64,000 bases of DNA from Sipunculus nudus (Eukaryota; Annelida; Sipuncula; Golfingiida; Sipunculidae), in contig CM049319.1 of assembly GCA_026874595.1 (NCBI GenBank), positions 6,042,601-6,106,600 of the forward strand. Reading direction: 5' to 3'. The position numbers and the translations under genes are program-made. Under the pieces are notes generated by a model. It saw only the letters and a program-made list of their open reading frames with translations, searched no databases and had not been told where the DNA came from. Below are positions 1 through 13,059 of this stretch, in pieces. Position 1 is the stretch's first letter, and each line of letters begins with the position of its first letter.

Positions 1-880
1 AAGAGAGAGACGGTCAGAGAGTCACATTAAGTTCTTGCGAACTTCAGATATTGTGAAAATACATTTGGAGTGTCTTATCCTAGTTACTGGTATAAAGTTA
101 TGTGAGAGAGAGTATGTATATATCCAGATATATAATATATTAAGTATTATACATCGATTATTTCAGACGGATCAAATTATAGTTACATAGAATACATGAA
201 AATACATAATAATATATATTTTAGACCAGGTTGAATATATAACATTAAGCAGGCATTTACACACATAAACCAGGTCAGCTTGAACTTAATAGTCGCCTTC
301 AACGTGTATATCTTATGTATTTGTGGAAAGTATTTATATATTCTTACTGAGCCATTATAAATAATGTATATACGTTTGATCAAGTATATAATGTAAGTTT
401 GTATATGTATCTTGTGAACTGTGGAAAAACTAATTAGTCAGATCCATCCCATATCCTGTCGCTCAGCATCCATGGTTATTATCTATTATGTGTAGGGACA
501 TTACATGAATGGCTGGGTAAATGTAACAAAATAATGAACTAAATTATATATCTCCCTCCGGCTGACTGCCGAGTCAGAGACGCGGGATGGTTTGTATAGC
601 TATTTATAGACATGGAAATCTAAATCAACGGTTATGTACGTTCAGAATTTTACGGTTTTTTTTATGAATATACCCGATTGTGACAGCATAGTTGAAGAAA
701 TAGGTTGGGTTTAATTATACTAGCAAACATTTTTGGACTTTATGAAATATAGTTGGTGTTAGAACTTTTAACTATTAATGCAAATTGACAAGAGTCGAAT
801 ATATGGCATACGGGTGTTCCTTTACCGCACTCTTAAATTAATGCATTTGACATACAGGAAAATCTCATATAATTAAAATG

Positions 881-882
<2 letters not shown>
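1..882. other. Non-coding AT-rich stretch
   Basis: AT-rich sequence with no frame that looks protein-like; the few open frames are short and of low complexity. I see no RNA gene, splice structure or transposon terminus here. Confidence 0.6.

Positions 883-930
<48 letters not shown>
883..930. repeat. (AT)n microsatellite
   Basis: Uninterrupted AT dinucleotide tract. It is one of about a dozen long TA/AT tracts in the window, several of which sit next to short inverted-repeat elements. Confidence 0.95.
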
Positions 931-933
<3 letters not shown>

Positions 934-1911
934 AAATCTGGAATCAGTAAAAGTTCAGGTGAGACATTAACCGAAAATGTATATGAAATTTCAGCTAATT
1001 CTTCACGTTTATTATTGAAGTTGTGTAAATTAGAACCCTTTCGATACAAGTAACACCTCATATAGTCTTATCCTTATATCATAAAGAGAGACGCTTACCC
1101 CAAAGAAGGTGAATAATAAATCCCAGATGTTTTACGCTTTCTGTTTGTTTAATTCTACAATTTTAGCTTCTTTAAAAAAAGATGTACGCTTATATAAACC
1201 GTTTGTCATTTGTTATTTAGTACATTTTGTACAGTTATCTCTAATTTATATGCGCTTGTGCAAAATATGCACGTATTTATATGAAAACCAATCTTCTTGT
1301 GAGCCTGTTCCACTCGTGTGTAGCACTGTAAAGTACATTAGCCGAGGTTTCTCCAGAATAAATCACGGTTTTTATGAGATTGCTGACCCGGGTAGTGCTA
1401 CAGTACAAACTTGATACATCCAGATTTGTTTCCTAAAAGCGCCTGTCGTGTGAGGATACACACACTCGTACCACGGTCGTCTTGAGTTACACCCGATACA
1501 TCAACAAGGCGCCGACACACAATAAAAACCTGCCTGCGGGCAAATCTACGTGATTTATTGTTGCGTGCAAATGTGTGGGAATTTCAAACTAACCCATATT
1601 TCCGGATCTGTCGTTATTCATAATTGACAAGTGCTTGATTTGAATCTTGTCTATTTATATGACATCTACATATTCCAGTCGGATAATATTTCAGGCCTCG
1701 CATGCAGGGCAACATTAGGCTGACTGTTTGGACTCAATACCAGTAGTTACTATATTGTGAACTAGTCCAGAACTAGGGAATACATCAGATTATGAATAGG
1801 CCCGAACAGTCCAGTTCTGGACTACATGCGTACAAAGCATGTATAAGTCTGACACTACGTCGCTCGATTTGTATCTGCAGAGGACTGTTTGATCTCGCTC
1901 TCAGATCTATC
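931..1911. other. Non-coding stretch, nothing recognised
   Basis: Contains a 101-codon open frame at 1109-1414 with no recognisable domain and a composition typical of chance translation. No RNA gene or transposon terminus was identified. Confidence 0.55.
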
Positions 1912-2330
1912 GGAAAGGGGCCTGTTCCGATACCTGACGTCTTTTAAGTCAAAATAATCCCTTGAACCCTTTATAAAAACAGGTAAGAAAATGCCGATCT
2001 AACCGCACACACTGTTCGTTTTGTTAATCAGTTTAATCCACGTTTATTATATCTGTGTTGGGGGGGGGGGGGCGCAAAATAATAAAAACACAATTCAAGA
2101 AAGAATCTGGCGACATGTCAAGTTGCGTTTGGCTACCAGTGACCGCACATATCCAACCAATCACCTTCAGTTATTTTTTCCTGTTTGTCAACACACCTTG
2201 TTTACTTTAGCAGTTTGTGGATACACGAGGTCACATCTATACAGAGGCATTATAAATATCTTACCTAGCCTGATTATACCTACAGTTTATTTATATACGC
2301 AAAGTATAGCCAGGAATCAAATAAATACAT
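1912..2330 (+). repeat. Dispersed repeat copy A (paralogue near 59.2 kb)
   Basis: This block aligns by eye, in the same orientation, with 59160-59600. Shared landmarks in order are a GGGGCCT motif, the string AATCCCTTGAACC, a CACACACTGT motif, a poly-G run (13 G at 2060-2072; 15 G in the partner), an AAAACACA(A)TTCAA motif, a TTTGTCAACA motif, CTTTGTTTAC-like sequence and a CAGAGG motif. Divergence is substantial, with many substitutions and small indels. No terminal inverted repeat was found, so it may be part of a transposon or an old segmental duplication. The 103-codon open frame inside it is probably not a gene. Confidence 0.65.
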
Positions 2331-3602
2331 AAGATAGTTGGTTTTAATGTTTCAAAAGTTGTACGCGTATTGTGAAATATTAAAAAAAAGAGTTTTAAGA
2401 ATGCCTGTAGCAACAGGATTTCACAGGTTAACAAAGTCATTCATGTTTTATACCAAACGCGTTTTTATATACACTGACAAAAAACGGGTTATATATAGTA
2501 CCTTGTTTGACCGTTAGAGTGATAATCAGTATACCATGACTAGGTTATTACAAAACATATATGAAAAGACTTAACCAAATATAAACGTGATTGATATATT
2601 ATATACAAACACAATTACCCCAGATGAAGTAATTATTCATTCGATAAAATTCCAGAACACGTATTTTCCCTCGTTAGTGACTAACCAATATATATTGCTT
2701 GCATGGGTACAGTTTCTTCCTGGTGGTGACGTCACGTTTAACACGGGCATTTAAAGCGCTGAGAGGGCTTCAGTCGACAGGCCGTATTGATGATAAATCA
2801 ACTTGGAGAGGCAGGGCTACCTCTAAGTATCACTGAAGTATATGATGAGATCATATAGGAGCTGAAACTGGAGCACGATTTAAAGCTATAAATGTATGAT
2901 CGATGGCTGTTTAATATGACCACCCTGAGGTGTCAAAGTTGGCCTTGATATGGCATGGATATAGACCAGGTATACCCTTGTTTGACTATCGCCCGGGGAA
3001 TGACCTTATATGTCTTTACCTTTAGAGCTGTATATATATAGTGGCCCTCACCGTGACCCGGTCTGATTTACGTTAGGTAATTTGTCAGACTTCATCAATA
3101 TTTGGATCGTGTCTGGTCGGCTGTTTGGGTGGCTGGGACCCGGGTTATATCAGGTATAATATTGGTTCTTACCTGATCGTATCCGACTTCGGGTTGTTAT
3201 TTAAGGAGCGGCTATATACAACAACCGGATATATTTTGGTATGAGGTATGTATATATATATCATTGTTTTACCTGGGAGGGTGGGGGCGTAATTATACCT
3301 GACATAATCTTCGTTAAATATGGTGGTGTGTACAGGATTTTGTATGTACCATTGTATAAATCACGATCGTGCACGTGCACTTTTCAATTTTTAAAAGTAA
3401 AATATATGCACATTACCTTTCGATATCTTGCCCTCTCACTATATTTCTCTGTGTGCGTATTCCCATGTGCATTTTCCCAGCTCTTGTATAAATGAATAAA
3501 CGTAAAAAAACGAGATGTTTGCGGTAAGAAGATGTTATGATTTATTAAGTATAAGTAATTATTAAATAAAAAGTGTTAATAGTTGCGAGACACACCAACA
3601 GA
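2331..3602. other. Non-coding stretch with one CRE octamer
   Basis: No gene recognised. It contains a complete TGACGTCA palindrome at 2727-2734 and several short TA runs. The 84-codon frame at 3241-3495 has no recognisable motif. Confidence 0.55.

Positions 3603-3639
<37 letters not shown>
3603..3639. repeat. (AT)n microsatellite
   Basis: AT dinucleotide tract with one TTT interruption. Confidence 0.9.
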
Positions 3640-6600
3640 CACGTTTATTTGTAATTATAAAAATATATATGTGAGAGGGAAGGAATCAGCGAGAGAAAGA
3701 GAGAAAGGTATTGACGTATATATATAGTATGAACGCCCCGTTCTGGCAAAGGAATTTTTTTGTGCAAATCCCACCCACTTCGCCCAACAATTTCCGGGTG
3801 CGTTAATTTACACGCTCACGGACCAGATATAATATAGGTAAATCACTTATATAATGATCAAACCACGAATACTCGCTCAGTAAGTTCTAAGTGTGTCCAC
3901 ATAACCTCGTGGACCTGACAATGTAACTTAACCATCCGCCAAGTATGCGCAGTCACGCGCTTTTACCTGAAATATACATGGGCCATTACGCCGAGGTTAA
4001 AATACCTCGCATGCTCATTTCATGGGCGGCTGGTAGCGGTCCTTTGATCTTCCATCCTGACTGATGTTCCTGGTACATTTCATGGCGTGAAATCGGCGCC
4101 TTCCGCCTGGCCATGCTTCCAAACAATACAGTCGCTCCTTAAGTTGAAATTGTCGCTTACGCCTTGGTTATTGTGTACCCTACAATTACCGGCTGAGGAC
4201 AATTTAAACACTTTTAGGAGAGGGTGGAATATAAAAGACATTACTATCCAAAGTGGTGTCTATTCATGGTCTTTAATGCGAGCACTCGAGCAAGTATTTT
4301 ATCAACAGAGTGACGTTTTTCTTTATTCAATTTTCACTTTAGTGGAGTAACGTTGAGTAACTTGAACGCGATACACCATTTTGTCCGGCGCATTGCAACC
4401 ACTATATAGCCGTCTGCTTTTCTGTCCGTCGGAGAAACGTGGCTCGAACGCCAAATTATATTGATCTGCTACAATCTCCAGGTGATTTCAGTAAAATAAA
4501 TTATCTACCATTAAACTTAAATGTACATTAAAATAAATATTTTTGTGATGATATGTAACGGAACAGTTCCTAAAAGTCTTGTCTAGTTGTTTTGATGATA
4601 TTTTATCAATTCATTATTTATGAAATTTAATCCGTTTTATTTATTTATTTTCAATTTCAGAAAACAATATATTTATAGATTGCATTTAGAGAGCACAATC
4701 AAATGTGACAGTGTTTTTGTTGTGTTGGATACAGGGGTAATTTTGCTTTTTTTCTCGGGTCGAGGACCAAGATATATATAGACAAGCAACAGATATAGAT
4801 GATCTAATTCACTGGAAATAAATTATCACGTGATAACATTATATATCCGAACTTTACTCTGACACTATATTCAATATCTATAGATTCTTGACCTGCTTGA
4901 CCAAACTAGTGCTGAGGTCAAAATTTACAGAAACTTACACCTCAGCTGAGTATTATAATAGCTGTCGGTCATTTTAGGGATTATTCACTTATCATACAAG
5001 TGGGCTAATCGGGAAATTAAAATATGAAGTGAACACGCTCAGCGCTTCAGCAAACAACAAGATTTGTAAGCTTCATAGGCCCAGAACCATGGATAATTAA
5101 CTCAAGCGAACGGACCCCGGCGAAGACAATAAAATAACAAACGCGGCGGACCTGTAGCGTGATAATAGTCGGTTTCTCACACTCGTCAGAGCTGAATTCA
5201 GTCTTTGTATATAAATAGTTTCACACAATCATGAGAGTAAACACTTTAAATCAACAAACTCGAATCGTTTGTATTGTTTACGGGAGCTATTGAACCATTT
5301 CTAAATACAACACTCCCGGGTGTGAAAAGCTTGGGGATATTTAAAAGCCCAGAACTGCTATGTAAATACGCAGGGATTTTTCCTGCTCTAAGCTACCCTA
5401 AGTTCAAGTATAGTAATCCCGGTGTGCAGGGGTTACAGGTTTTGTACACACTAACACCGGTAACTACCTGGACCTTTTACCTGAAGATATATATCCTTGT
5501 TACCGGGCAGCTATAACAGGTGCATGCATTAGACCACATGTGTGGCACGAGGACCGCTTTCTTCCCATTTGTTAATTTCAAAATGGCGGCCTTGCATAGC
5601 AGGCTCCCAGGCGCATTCTGCAGGTTGAAATAGGATACAATATTTTTTATTGTTTGTCTTAATCTATTCATTAATGCATCAAGTATTTCTTGTTGTTTGT
5701 TCCACGTTTTATACCCGTTTTTCTTTACCTCATTCAAAATGTTATGTTTTCTTCTTTGGCTGTTTCTTTGTTTTATTTTGCTTGTGTATTAACAGGAACA
5801 AATACTGATTTCCTATAGAAACGTTGTTAGCGGTTGTTGCAGGAGAGACAGTAAATTTTATGCCGACAAAGTGTGACCTTTTCGTAGGCGGAGGTATGCG
5901 CTCTAATGAGTGCCATTCTCGATGTGATTGTTTTTGCGTGTTCATGCGTAAAGATGTATATATGCCTTTATGCTAAAAACCTACACTGAAAGATACACTG
6001 GTGTCATTTTTACTTACATTTTAAAACTAGTTTTTTAGTTTTTCTTCCTTGGCTCAACGTGTGTTTATTATTTTTGTTTTAAATCGGGGTTGATATATAA
6101 AATTTGTAAAATTATTTTAAGGTATTTGAATAAGCATCACCTTAATGGAACATTTATCACACCGAGAGTTTTTTTTTTGTTTTATAAATGGTGTTAAGTT
6201 ATATAGGTGCATCATGATACATACATCATAGCCTAACACACATGTACACACACCTGTTGAAAACCGGGCGTTTTAAATCCAGGTGGACACTGCAAACGCG
6301 TTCGGACACATGACATTCCACGATACGCGTACAATAGAGCTGTGGTTTGTGTCATAACAGTCAATAGTTGCAATAATACGTCACTCGTGAATCATGTAGC
6401 GTCCACTTGAAGCCTGTCCACCCCTCCTTGTGACGAGATAACAACAGTTTGACGAGCTCCCTTTGACCTGGGGCGGACCACAGGACGACAGAGCTGTTTA
6501 TGTTAGGGTACCGATCTAGCACAAACTGATTCCATTGTACACAGCCAGGGACCTCTCTTGGACAATGATTCATGTATTCTCATGGCAAAAAGCCTGGTGC

Positions 6601-7076
6601 TCCAAATCTTACAAAGGTCTAACTGATATAGGGGCAGGCTCAAGTCTTTGTAATGATATTTGATATTTTCTCTCGGTCGGGTTTGAACGTTTGCGGGCCA
6701 GCCTGGTAATTTGTGTTCTGCGGCATGCATACCTGTTTGGGTCTCTGAAGACCGATTCAATTAAAGCAGTGTTTGGGCGAGGTGGGTGCCTTAATTGACA
6801 TGACGGTGCCGGGACTTTGTTGACCCCCCAAAGGTGAGCACACCTAGGTAATAAATCGTCCAACAGGAGAGAAAACACTCCCCTCGCACGGACCGTGAGT
6901 TTAAGACGCTCTCGAGTGGCGGGTGGACGTTTGCTTTACACAAGAGGGTACACAATTCTCAGCTCCATAGGAATTTGTCCCAGATATTACGACCGGGCGG
7001 AGCACTGTTTTATTTCTGACTCTTACGCTCATCTGGTGTACGTGCTGATTTCAACAGGGCAGATATTAACGACGTC
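3640..7076. other. Non-coding stretch, nothing recognised
   Basis: Several open frames of 66-89 codons occur on both strands (for example 4087-4350, 5477-5737 and 6609-6878). None shows a domain, a plausible exon chain or convincing codon structure. I see no RNA gene. Confidence 0.5.
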
Positions 7077-7215
7077 ACAATGTTCCCCACGTGCGCGTAA
7101 ATTTCAGTGCCTATTTCACGCAACAACATTCCAAAGGGTGCGTAGATTTCAGTGCCACTTTCAGGTACTAACATTCCGCTGTGCAGGTAGGTTTCAATGC
7201 CAATTTCAGCGGATT
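7077..7215. repeat. Short minisatellite, 45-46 bp period, three units
   Basis: Three units begin near 7079, 7125 and 7170. Each carries an AACATTCC-like start followed by a GTAGRTTTCARTGCC-like core and a TTTCA motif. The period is 45-46 bp, close to a multiple of three, so both a plus-strand frame (around FQCxF) and a minus-strand frame (around GTEIYA) read through as 15-residue repeats. Embedded in open frames 6895-7317 (+) and 7010-7249 (-). I recognise no protein family and favour a non-coding minisatellite. Confidence 0.75.
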
Positions 7216-7836
7216 TGTTTAATTCAGCAGACATGCACTCTTTGTTCAACGGATTCCTGCTGGGCGGTTCTTGGATATTTTAAGATTTGGTTCACCGGTG
7301 TTTCTACCAAAACATAAGAAAACATTAGCTTTTCAGCAAAAGGAACAACTATACACCTCTGTATGACGCATACGGAAAAATTTTGTTTTCAATCGCACCA
7401 TGCTTTGCGCCCTCAATGCCCGTTATTCGGTGCAGTTCACCTGATTTGAGGGGATACTTGTTCAAGATTTGAGGATTTAATTCAATTCATGACTCACAAA
7501 AACACAAGACACGATCTCCGCTGGATGACAAAGTGTCTTGGTGTCTCAAATGCCGAGTTCTTTCAGGGTTAGACTGAGTCAAGGAGTCCTGGATTTAACG
7601 CGTGACGTCACATTAATAATGTTTCGAATAACATATTTATATGCCTGGCGGGAAGGAATTTATAATCTCCACCGGTAAATTTAGCTTGAATGTCATGTGT
7701 CCTAACACAGGCCCTGGGCTACTTGAGATATGGGCCATAACAGATACTGTATTTGTGAACACAGGACGCGCCGCTCGTGAAGTGTTAGTCAGGTTAGTGT
7801 GAAGAAGTTTGTGAGACTGTCATTCAAGAAACTGCA
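7216..7836. other. Non-coding stretch with one CRE octamer
   Basis: No gene recognised. A complete TGACGTCA palindrome lies at 7603-7610. Confidence 0.55.
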
Positions 7837-7947
7837 CCCAGCGATCCCGTGTAAATCCGACCCTACCCGTGGGAATATCCGGGAGATTTTACCCAGCGAT
7901 TGTGTAAATCCGGCCCTAACTGTGGGGATATCCGGGAGATATTACCC
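7837..7947. repeat. Two-copy tandem duplication, 53-55 bp
   Basis: Two adjacent copies, beginning at 7837 and 7892, share CCCAGCGAT, GTGTAAATCCG, CCCTA, and ATATCCGGGAGAT in the same order. They differ by a few substitutions and a 2-bp indel. Confidence 0.85.
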
Positions 7948-8440
7948 ACCCTGTAAAATGTTAAAATGGATACTTTATAAGTCATATCTTGGTAAGGAAA
8001 CATTTATTGGAGTTTTTAACACATTTTATGAAACACAATTAAATTCACATTTACAGTACATAGGCCCTATATATAAAAATGAGGTGCATATACATTACAT
8101 ATTGCCAGTTGACATTCTGTCTCTCTATTTGTTTGCATGCCTGTCTCAAAGATCTGTCGATTAAGTAGTTCGCTTTATTAAACTGTCTTTAACTTCCTTC
8201 GTAATAGGATCATGTTATACCTGATAGTATATTATTTAATGTTGAGTGGTCTATAAGCTGTATATCAGCAAAGCTTATTGTCATTATTTCAAAACGTTTA
8301 ATATTTGCCCCCCCCCCCCTTCACTCACATTTATATATTAACACACTGGTTTGTTCAAATCTCTCTATATATTAATTTATATTTCTGACACGTAAGAAAT
8401 GGGTTGGCATGACTTGTTGGAAAAAAGAGATAGTTCTCTC
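7948..8440. other. Non-coding stretch
   Basis: No gene recognised; includes a run of 12 C at 8308-8319. Confidence 0.55.
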
Positions 8441-8502
8441 CTGTCTGTCTGTCTCACTCTCTCTCTCTTTCTATCTTTCTCTCTCTCTCTCTCTCTCTCT
8501 CA
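8441..8502. repeat. (CT)n-rich microsatellite
   Basis: CTGT repeats grading into an imperfect then perfect CT dinucleotide tract. Confidence 0.9.
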
Positions 8503-10570
8503 TGTATACCAACTCATTCGTCGGTAAATTGTGACTCTTTAGAACGTGTAAGCTTGACCTCGTTTCAGTTAAGATCACACATAACATCAAAATAATGATT
8601 GTTGGTATTAGCATTACCTGTGAGAATTATATTACAAAAGACCAGGTCCATACTCATGATGATCCATACCGCCCAGACAGCGATACAATCGAACTCATTG
8701 TACACACAGTTACCTGTACAACCCACACAGACAGGGGCCAGCGCCGCTAACGATCCTCATTGTACACACGTGTATCTAAATCCATAGGTGTCGGTGCCAT
8801 TGCTTTATTGCCCTACCTGACAGGTATATATTACAGGTGATTAGTATACATATTGGTATATGTTATAGGTACCCCCGTCAAGGTATGTATTAAATGATCC
8901 TTAAATTCATACAGATCCCAATTCATTAACGTTAATCACATCATTATATTTACCTTGATACGGGATAATAAGCCTGACAAATTTTACATGTATCCACAGG
9001 TTACAATGGCAGTCATATATTGTTCAACTACCAGTTTTAAAAATAAAGACAAGTTACATGATCTCCATAAACAAACAATGCACAGGTTCAAAAACAGTCG
9101 TGTACCTCGGACGAGGTCACACAGAGATAATTGTCAGCTGAACAAAAATTTGCATATCTATACGAAGTACACATTTGTACACGCAATAGTGTGAATAAAT
9201 GCGCGTACACACATAAAGTATATTTACACATTGAATCAACACAAATATACACTAATGTATTGTATTTAAGTAAATATATGGCGCAATTATACATGGGCAT
9301 TAACACTCGAGACTACACAGGTTAATTCTATAACGCACTCAGTCACGCACTTAATATATATATGTGTGTATGTGTATATATACATGTATGTATATATAAC
9401 ATAGTCTCTTAGAGATGAGGTAATGTTTATATTTTGTTCACATGCAGCCGTAATGTAAGAACAGGACATTGTATCCAAAGTAAGTTGTACTATAACCATG
9501 AATAATAACATCCACCATGTTACACATAAATATCAATACACAGGATTACCATTGTTAAAGATTTATATTCCACGGCAAGGTTTTGTTTTCACAAGGAAAA
9601 CATCTGTTAATTCCCCAGGGGCATGTCTTTTATATTATACAAACATCTGAAATATATATACATACATTTACACATTCTTTGAAGATCACACGGATTATTC
9701 ATCTCGTAGATGAGTATGAAAAAGAAAGGTGTGTGGAATTTCGCTTTCACATGTTTGGAAAAACCATCAGTGCTGGTAATTAAATCTTTCGCTTTAGCAC
9801 AGTTTCTGATCTTCAAAGTTCGCCGTCTCGACCCAGTTTAACCTATTAACAAATTCCAGCAGACCAGGCGTGGGAAACATTACCCGTTAGGTTTTGTGTG
9901 TTCTCTGCTTCATTTGTAATGTTTGCTTATTAAATAAATCACTGTTCAATAAAACTAGACAGACACTGGCTCGCTCACACAAGGCTCGAGCATGCGTAAC
10001 GATCTGCGCATGCGCCGCAGAGATATTACCGCCGGCAGTGCCGGTTGAATACTAAATGAAAATTCTTGCATGGATTTATTGACATTCAAGTGCTGTATGA
10101 ATTAATGAAACGTCATCTCGGCCTGAAGGTCACTTCATTTCCTCCATTAGTAGTCTGTTACGCACGCATATACGCACGCAAGCACGCACATATCATTCTA
10201 AGTTTAACATAAAAAAGTATCCTTTCGAAAGCATAAATATTCTTAAAGCATGAAAACAGAACATATGTATATGAATATATATAAATATATATCTATATAT
10301 ATTATATATATCCCAATCAGAATCTTGTAGACAGTATACACTTCATGCAAGCCTGCCATGAAGGGGAGGGGGAGGGAATTTTAATAGCAATTGAACATTC
10401 TTTATTTTTCATCAAAGATAAAAAGAGGAGGAAGGGTGCTCCCGCATTAAATGATAGCTTGCCGTGCTGTTGCACCAAAAAATAGTGCAAAATACATATG
10501 GTTGAACAAATTGTGCAAAATTACATATGGTTAATATAAAATTAGCTATATGGGAATAAAAAAGTAGTAC
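8503..10570. other. Non-coding stretch with an NRF1-like palindrome
   Basis: Contains overlapping small open frames on both strands around 8955-9816, none recognised. The motif TGCGCATGCGCC at 10005-10016 matches the core of the NRF1 consensus used by many animal promoters, but no CpG-rich block or first exon could be placed next to it. A (GT/TA)-rich patch lies at about 9352-9400. Confidence 0.5.
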
Positions 10571-10593
10571 AAAAAAAAAAAAAAAAAAAAAAA
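10571..10593. repeat. Poly-A tract (23 bp)
   Basis: Uninterrupted A run. It could be the tail of an old retroposed sequence, but no SINE body or target duplication was identified. Confidence 0.85.
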
Positions 10594-10894
10594 CTTGCGA
10601 TGTCCAAAATCGAAGGCCAACGACGAGATCTTATGCTATAATGTATACCCAGAATACTATTGTCAACACATTTTGCACACACATCAAGAGAGAAAAAAGA
10701 ATGGAGGCGGCGACAATTTGTTATAATTACCATGAGAAACGTATTCCAGGTCGAGACTATATAATAGTATATTAGAAAACTTCCCGGTTTGTTTGTTTAT
10801 TTTAGGCAAAGTATATTTTTTTCCATTTACCGACTATACCTGGGCATGAAACGTTTCGTCGCTGAAGGCGGCCGGGCACACTGATGCATGGCGG

Positions 10895-11085
10895 AAGTTG
10901 ATACGGGGGGGGGGGGGGAGGGGGGTCCGGACCTCTCCCCCTTCTCAGTGCCATAAACTGCTTAATTTTTTTTTGCGCCCCCCCCCTTTTCTGGACATGG
11001 GGAACTTTTGTTCTAGATTTTGTCATTATAGTCCTCCTCGGTTTGAACCCACTTTTTCCTAAATCCTGGAACCACCCCTGTATGG
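10895..11085 (-). repeat. Dispersed repeat with G/C runs, minus orientation
   Basis: Read on the minus strand, it runs from a GGTTCCAGGATTT-type start through a stretch with GAGGAGGACTATAATGAC to long C tracts (a run of 14 in 10905-10918 and a 9-bp C run at 10979-10987 on the plus strand). From memory, ending in a 'GGTCCGGACCCCC'-type C-rich tract is typical of short interspersed repeats common in mollusc and other invertebrate genomes. A 95-codon minus frame here, with a run of prolines from the C tract, is not a gene. Confidence 0.5.
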
Positions 11086-12006
11086 ACAAATATGTAATTG
11101 TTCAGATAACAGAAAACGAAAAAAAGGTGTCACATGTGCACCTGCCATGCGCAGTCAGCACACACGAGCTAAAAAAAGCGACCACGTGACCCCAGTTTTT
11201 GTGCCACTTGGAAACTGACAATGGTGAACGGGAACTGAGGTTGTCATAAGTTGTAATGTAAACACATGTGCAGAATTTCATCATAACACGTGGGGGTATG
11301 GTGTAAAGTATACGCCTGACAATCCAGGGCGGGGCAATGTTTGGTAGATTACATTATATAGCCTGTGGAATAAAAACGCCTCCAACGATTTTTTTACCGC
11401 TGGCCGGCGTAAATAGGAACATCGTTGTGCAAATTAACAGACAGTTGAATGTTTAGCCGCGCAGAATGGTTTTATGGATTTGTGGTGTTTGGCACAAGGC
11501 CTGGCTAAGCGACACAGCAGGCAGCGTGCATTGTTTCTTGCGTGCTGATTTGAGGGTGTTAATTTCATGTGTATGAGGGAGATCCGTCATGCTAGAGGAA
11601 TCGATAAGGTAATAACTCCACGGCTGTTGTTCATTTCATCTTGTTAATTCGTTTGAGGAAGTTGACTGACGTTGTCCGCATGCGCATAAAGGATACCATC
11701 AAAGGTGTTATTTTGCTTTTGTAAGGTGTGTTGTTGGTTTCCGTTTTTCATATGGCTTACTGATTTGGTTAAGATAGGAGAGCTAAGCGGTGTTTATGTA
11801 ATATTGTATGACATGTTCTGGGATTTCGATACAGTTATATATTTTACAGGTAGGTAAAAAAAGCTAATTCTGCCGTTATTTGATTTAAAAGGTTATAACG
11901 TGTGGACGTGCGTCTATCCAGATGACTACTTGTGTAGACATTGTAATATTTGATATGGATTTATTTGATATACGGGAATTCTTGCTTACAGTATATAAGC
12001 TACAAG
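11086..12006. other. Non-coding stretch upstream of the RASSF exon
   Basis: May include the 5' untranslated exon or first intron of the downstream RASSF gene, but no donor site or first exon can be chosen with confidence. Confidence 0.45.
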
Positions 12007-12048
12007 CCCCCCCCCCCCCCCCCCCCCCCGTCTCTCTCTCTCTCTCTC
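12007..12048. repeat. Poly-C (23) followed by (TC)n
   Basis: The longest C run in the window (12007-12029) is followed directly by a TC dinucleotide tract at 12031-12048. Confidence 0.95.
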
Positions 12049-13040
12049 ATGCACATATACACTACTGTGTTTACTAGTCATCCTTTGTCTGTCTGTCTCT
12101 TCCACACACATTTACACACAGACGAACGAACATAAACTCACAAATACACAAACATAAAAAAAATAATTCTAGAAGTATTATCTATTCACTGCTGTCTGTC
12201 TGTCGCTGTAATACGAATGTATATTGCTATAATTAGTATTATTATATTGTTTCGGCAAGGCGCCATCTGTGTCTGGGTGCCTCAGGTGAAGGTTCACAAT
12301 CAATGGACAGACACTTGTAGGTTAATGCTGGGACAAGGGACAGCTGACGGGAATTAAAGCTCAAGCTTTGTATATCTGAGCAAGCTGGCGGGGATTATGA
12401 ATGTTAAATACGCTACAGCATGTACCGAGAGTCTTTAAAGTCTGTGTATCATTGTGTATTCCGCATATGATCTTTAGTCCCCGTGATGAGTTGATTGTTT
12501 ACAGGTCATCTGTGACATTATCACCATGGATCCAGTTCAAAACTTCACTGTGTATATACGATGTGTTTGAATATTAAGACGTAGCGAGAAAACTTGATAT
12601 TTGACGCGTAGCATGTTGCCATGATAAAAAGGTTTACACTGATACTAAACTTTTACAAATATTTTATATTATTTTTTTTTCATATATTTGTTAATATTTT
12701 TCGGATAAAACTTATTCTTGACATATCCCCTGGGCGATATACTTGATCAGACTTATTCATGTGAAAAGTCTATATGTCATTTCTTTGTTTATTTGGTTTC
12801 ACATACACGCACACACATAAACACATGCAGTTCGCGTGGCATTAATTTAAATTAACAAATACATGTACGTGTACATCCACTCAGTATATTGAATGATTTT
12901 TTTAGATAAGTGTATAAATATTTGTAATACTTTTGTCTTGTGCTCTGGACCATGTATCCTGCAGACGATTGCTTGCACATTTAAATCTAAACTTTCTTGA
13001 GTTCTTTTGGAGTTGTAACCTCTACCTTTTCAATCATTGC
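12049..13040. other. Probable intron sequence before the RASSF coding exon
   Basis: The splice acceptor at 13041-13042 implies that the sequence immediately upstream is intronic. No coding signal is visible. Confidence 0.5.
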
Positions 13041-13042
13041 AG
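13018..13042 (+). promoter_or_regulatory. 3' splice site (acceptor) of the RASSF coding exon
   Basis: A pyrimidine-rich tract (CCTCTACCTTTTCAATCATT) runs into GCAG, with AG at 13041-13042. The exon would start at 13043, 17 bp before the ATG. This suggests the coding exon is preceded by an intron inside the 5' untranslated region. It is a consensus match, not transcript evidence. Confidence 0.65.
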
Positions 13043-13059
13043 TTTGATGTGAAGAAACC

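Noticed and set aside
10802-11089. 95-codon minus-strand proline-run frame
   Set aside because: It is the translation of a dispersed repeat with C/G runs.
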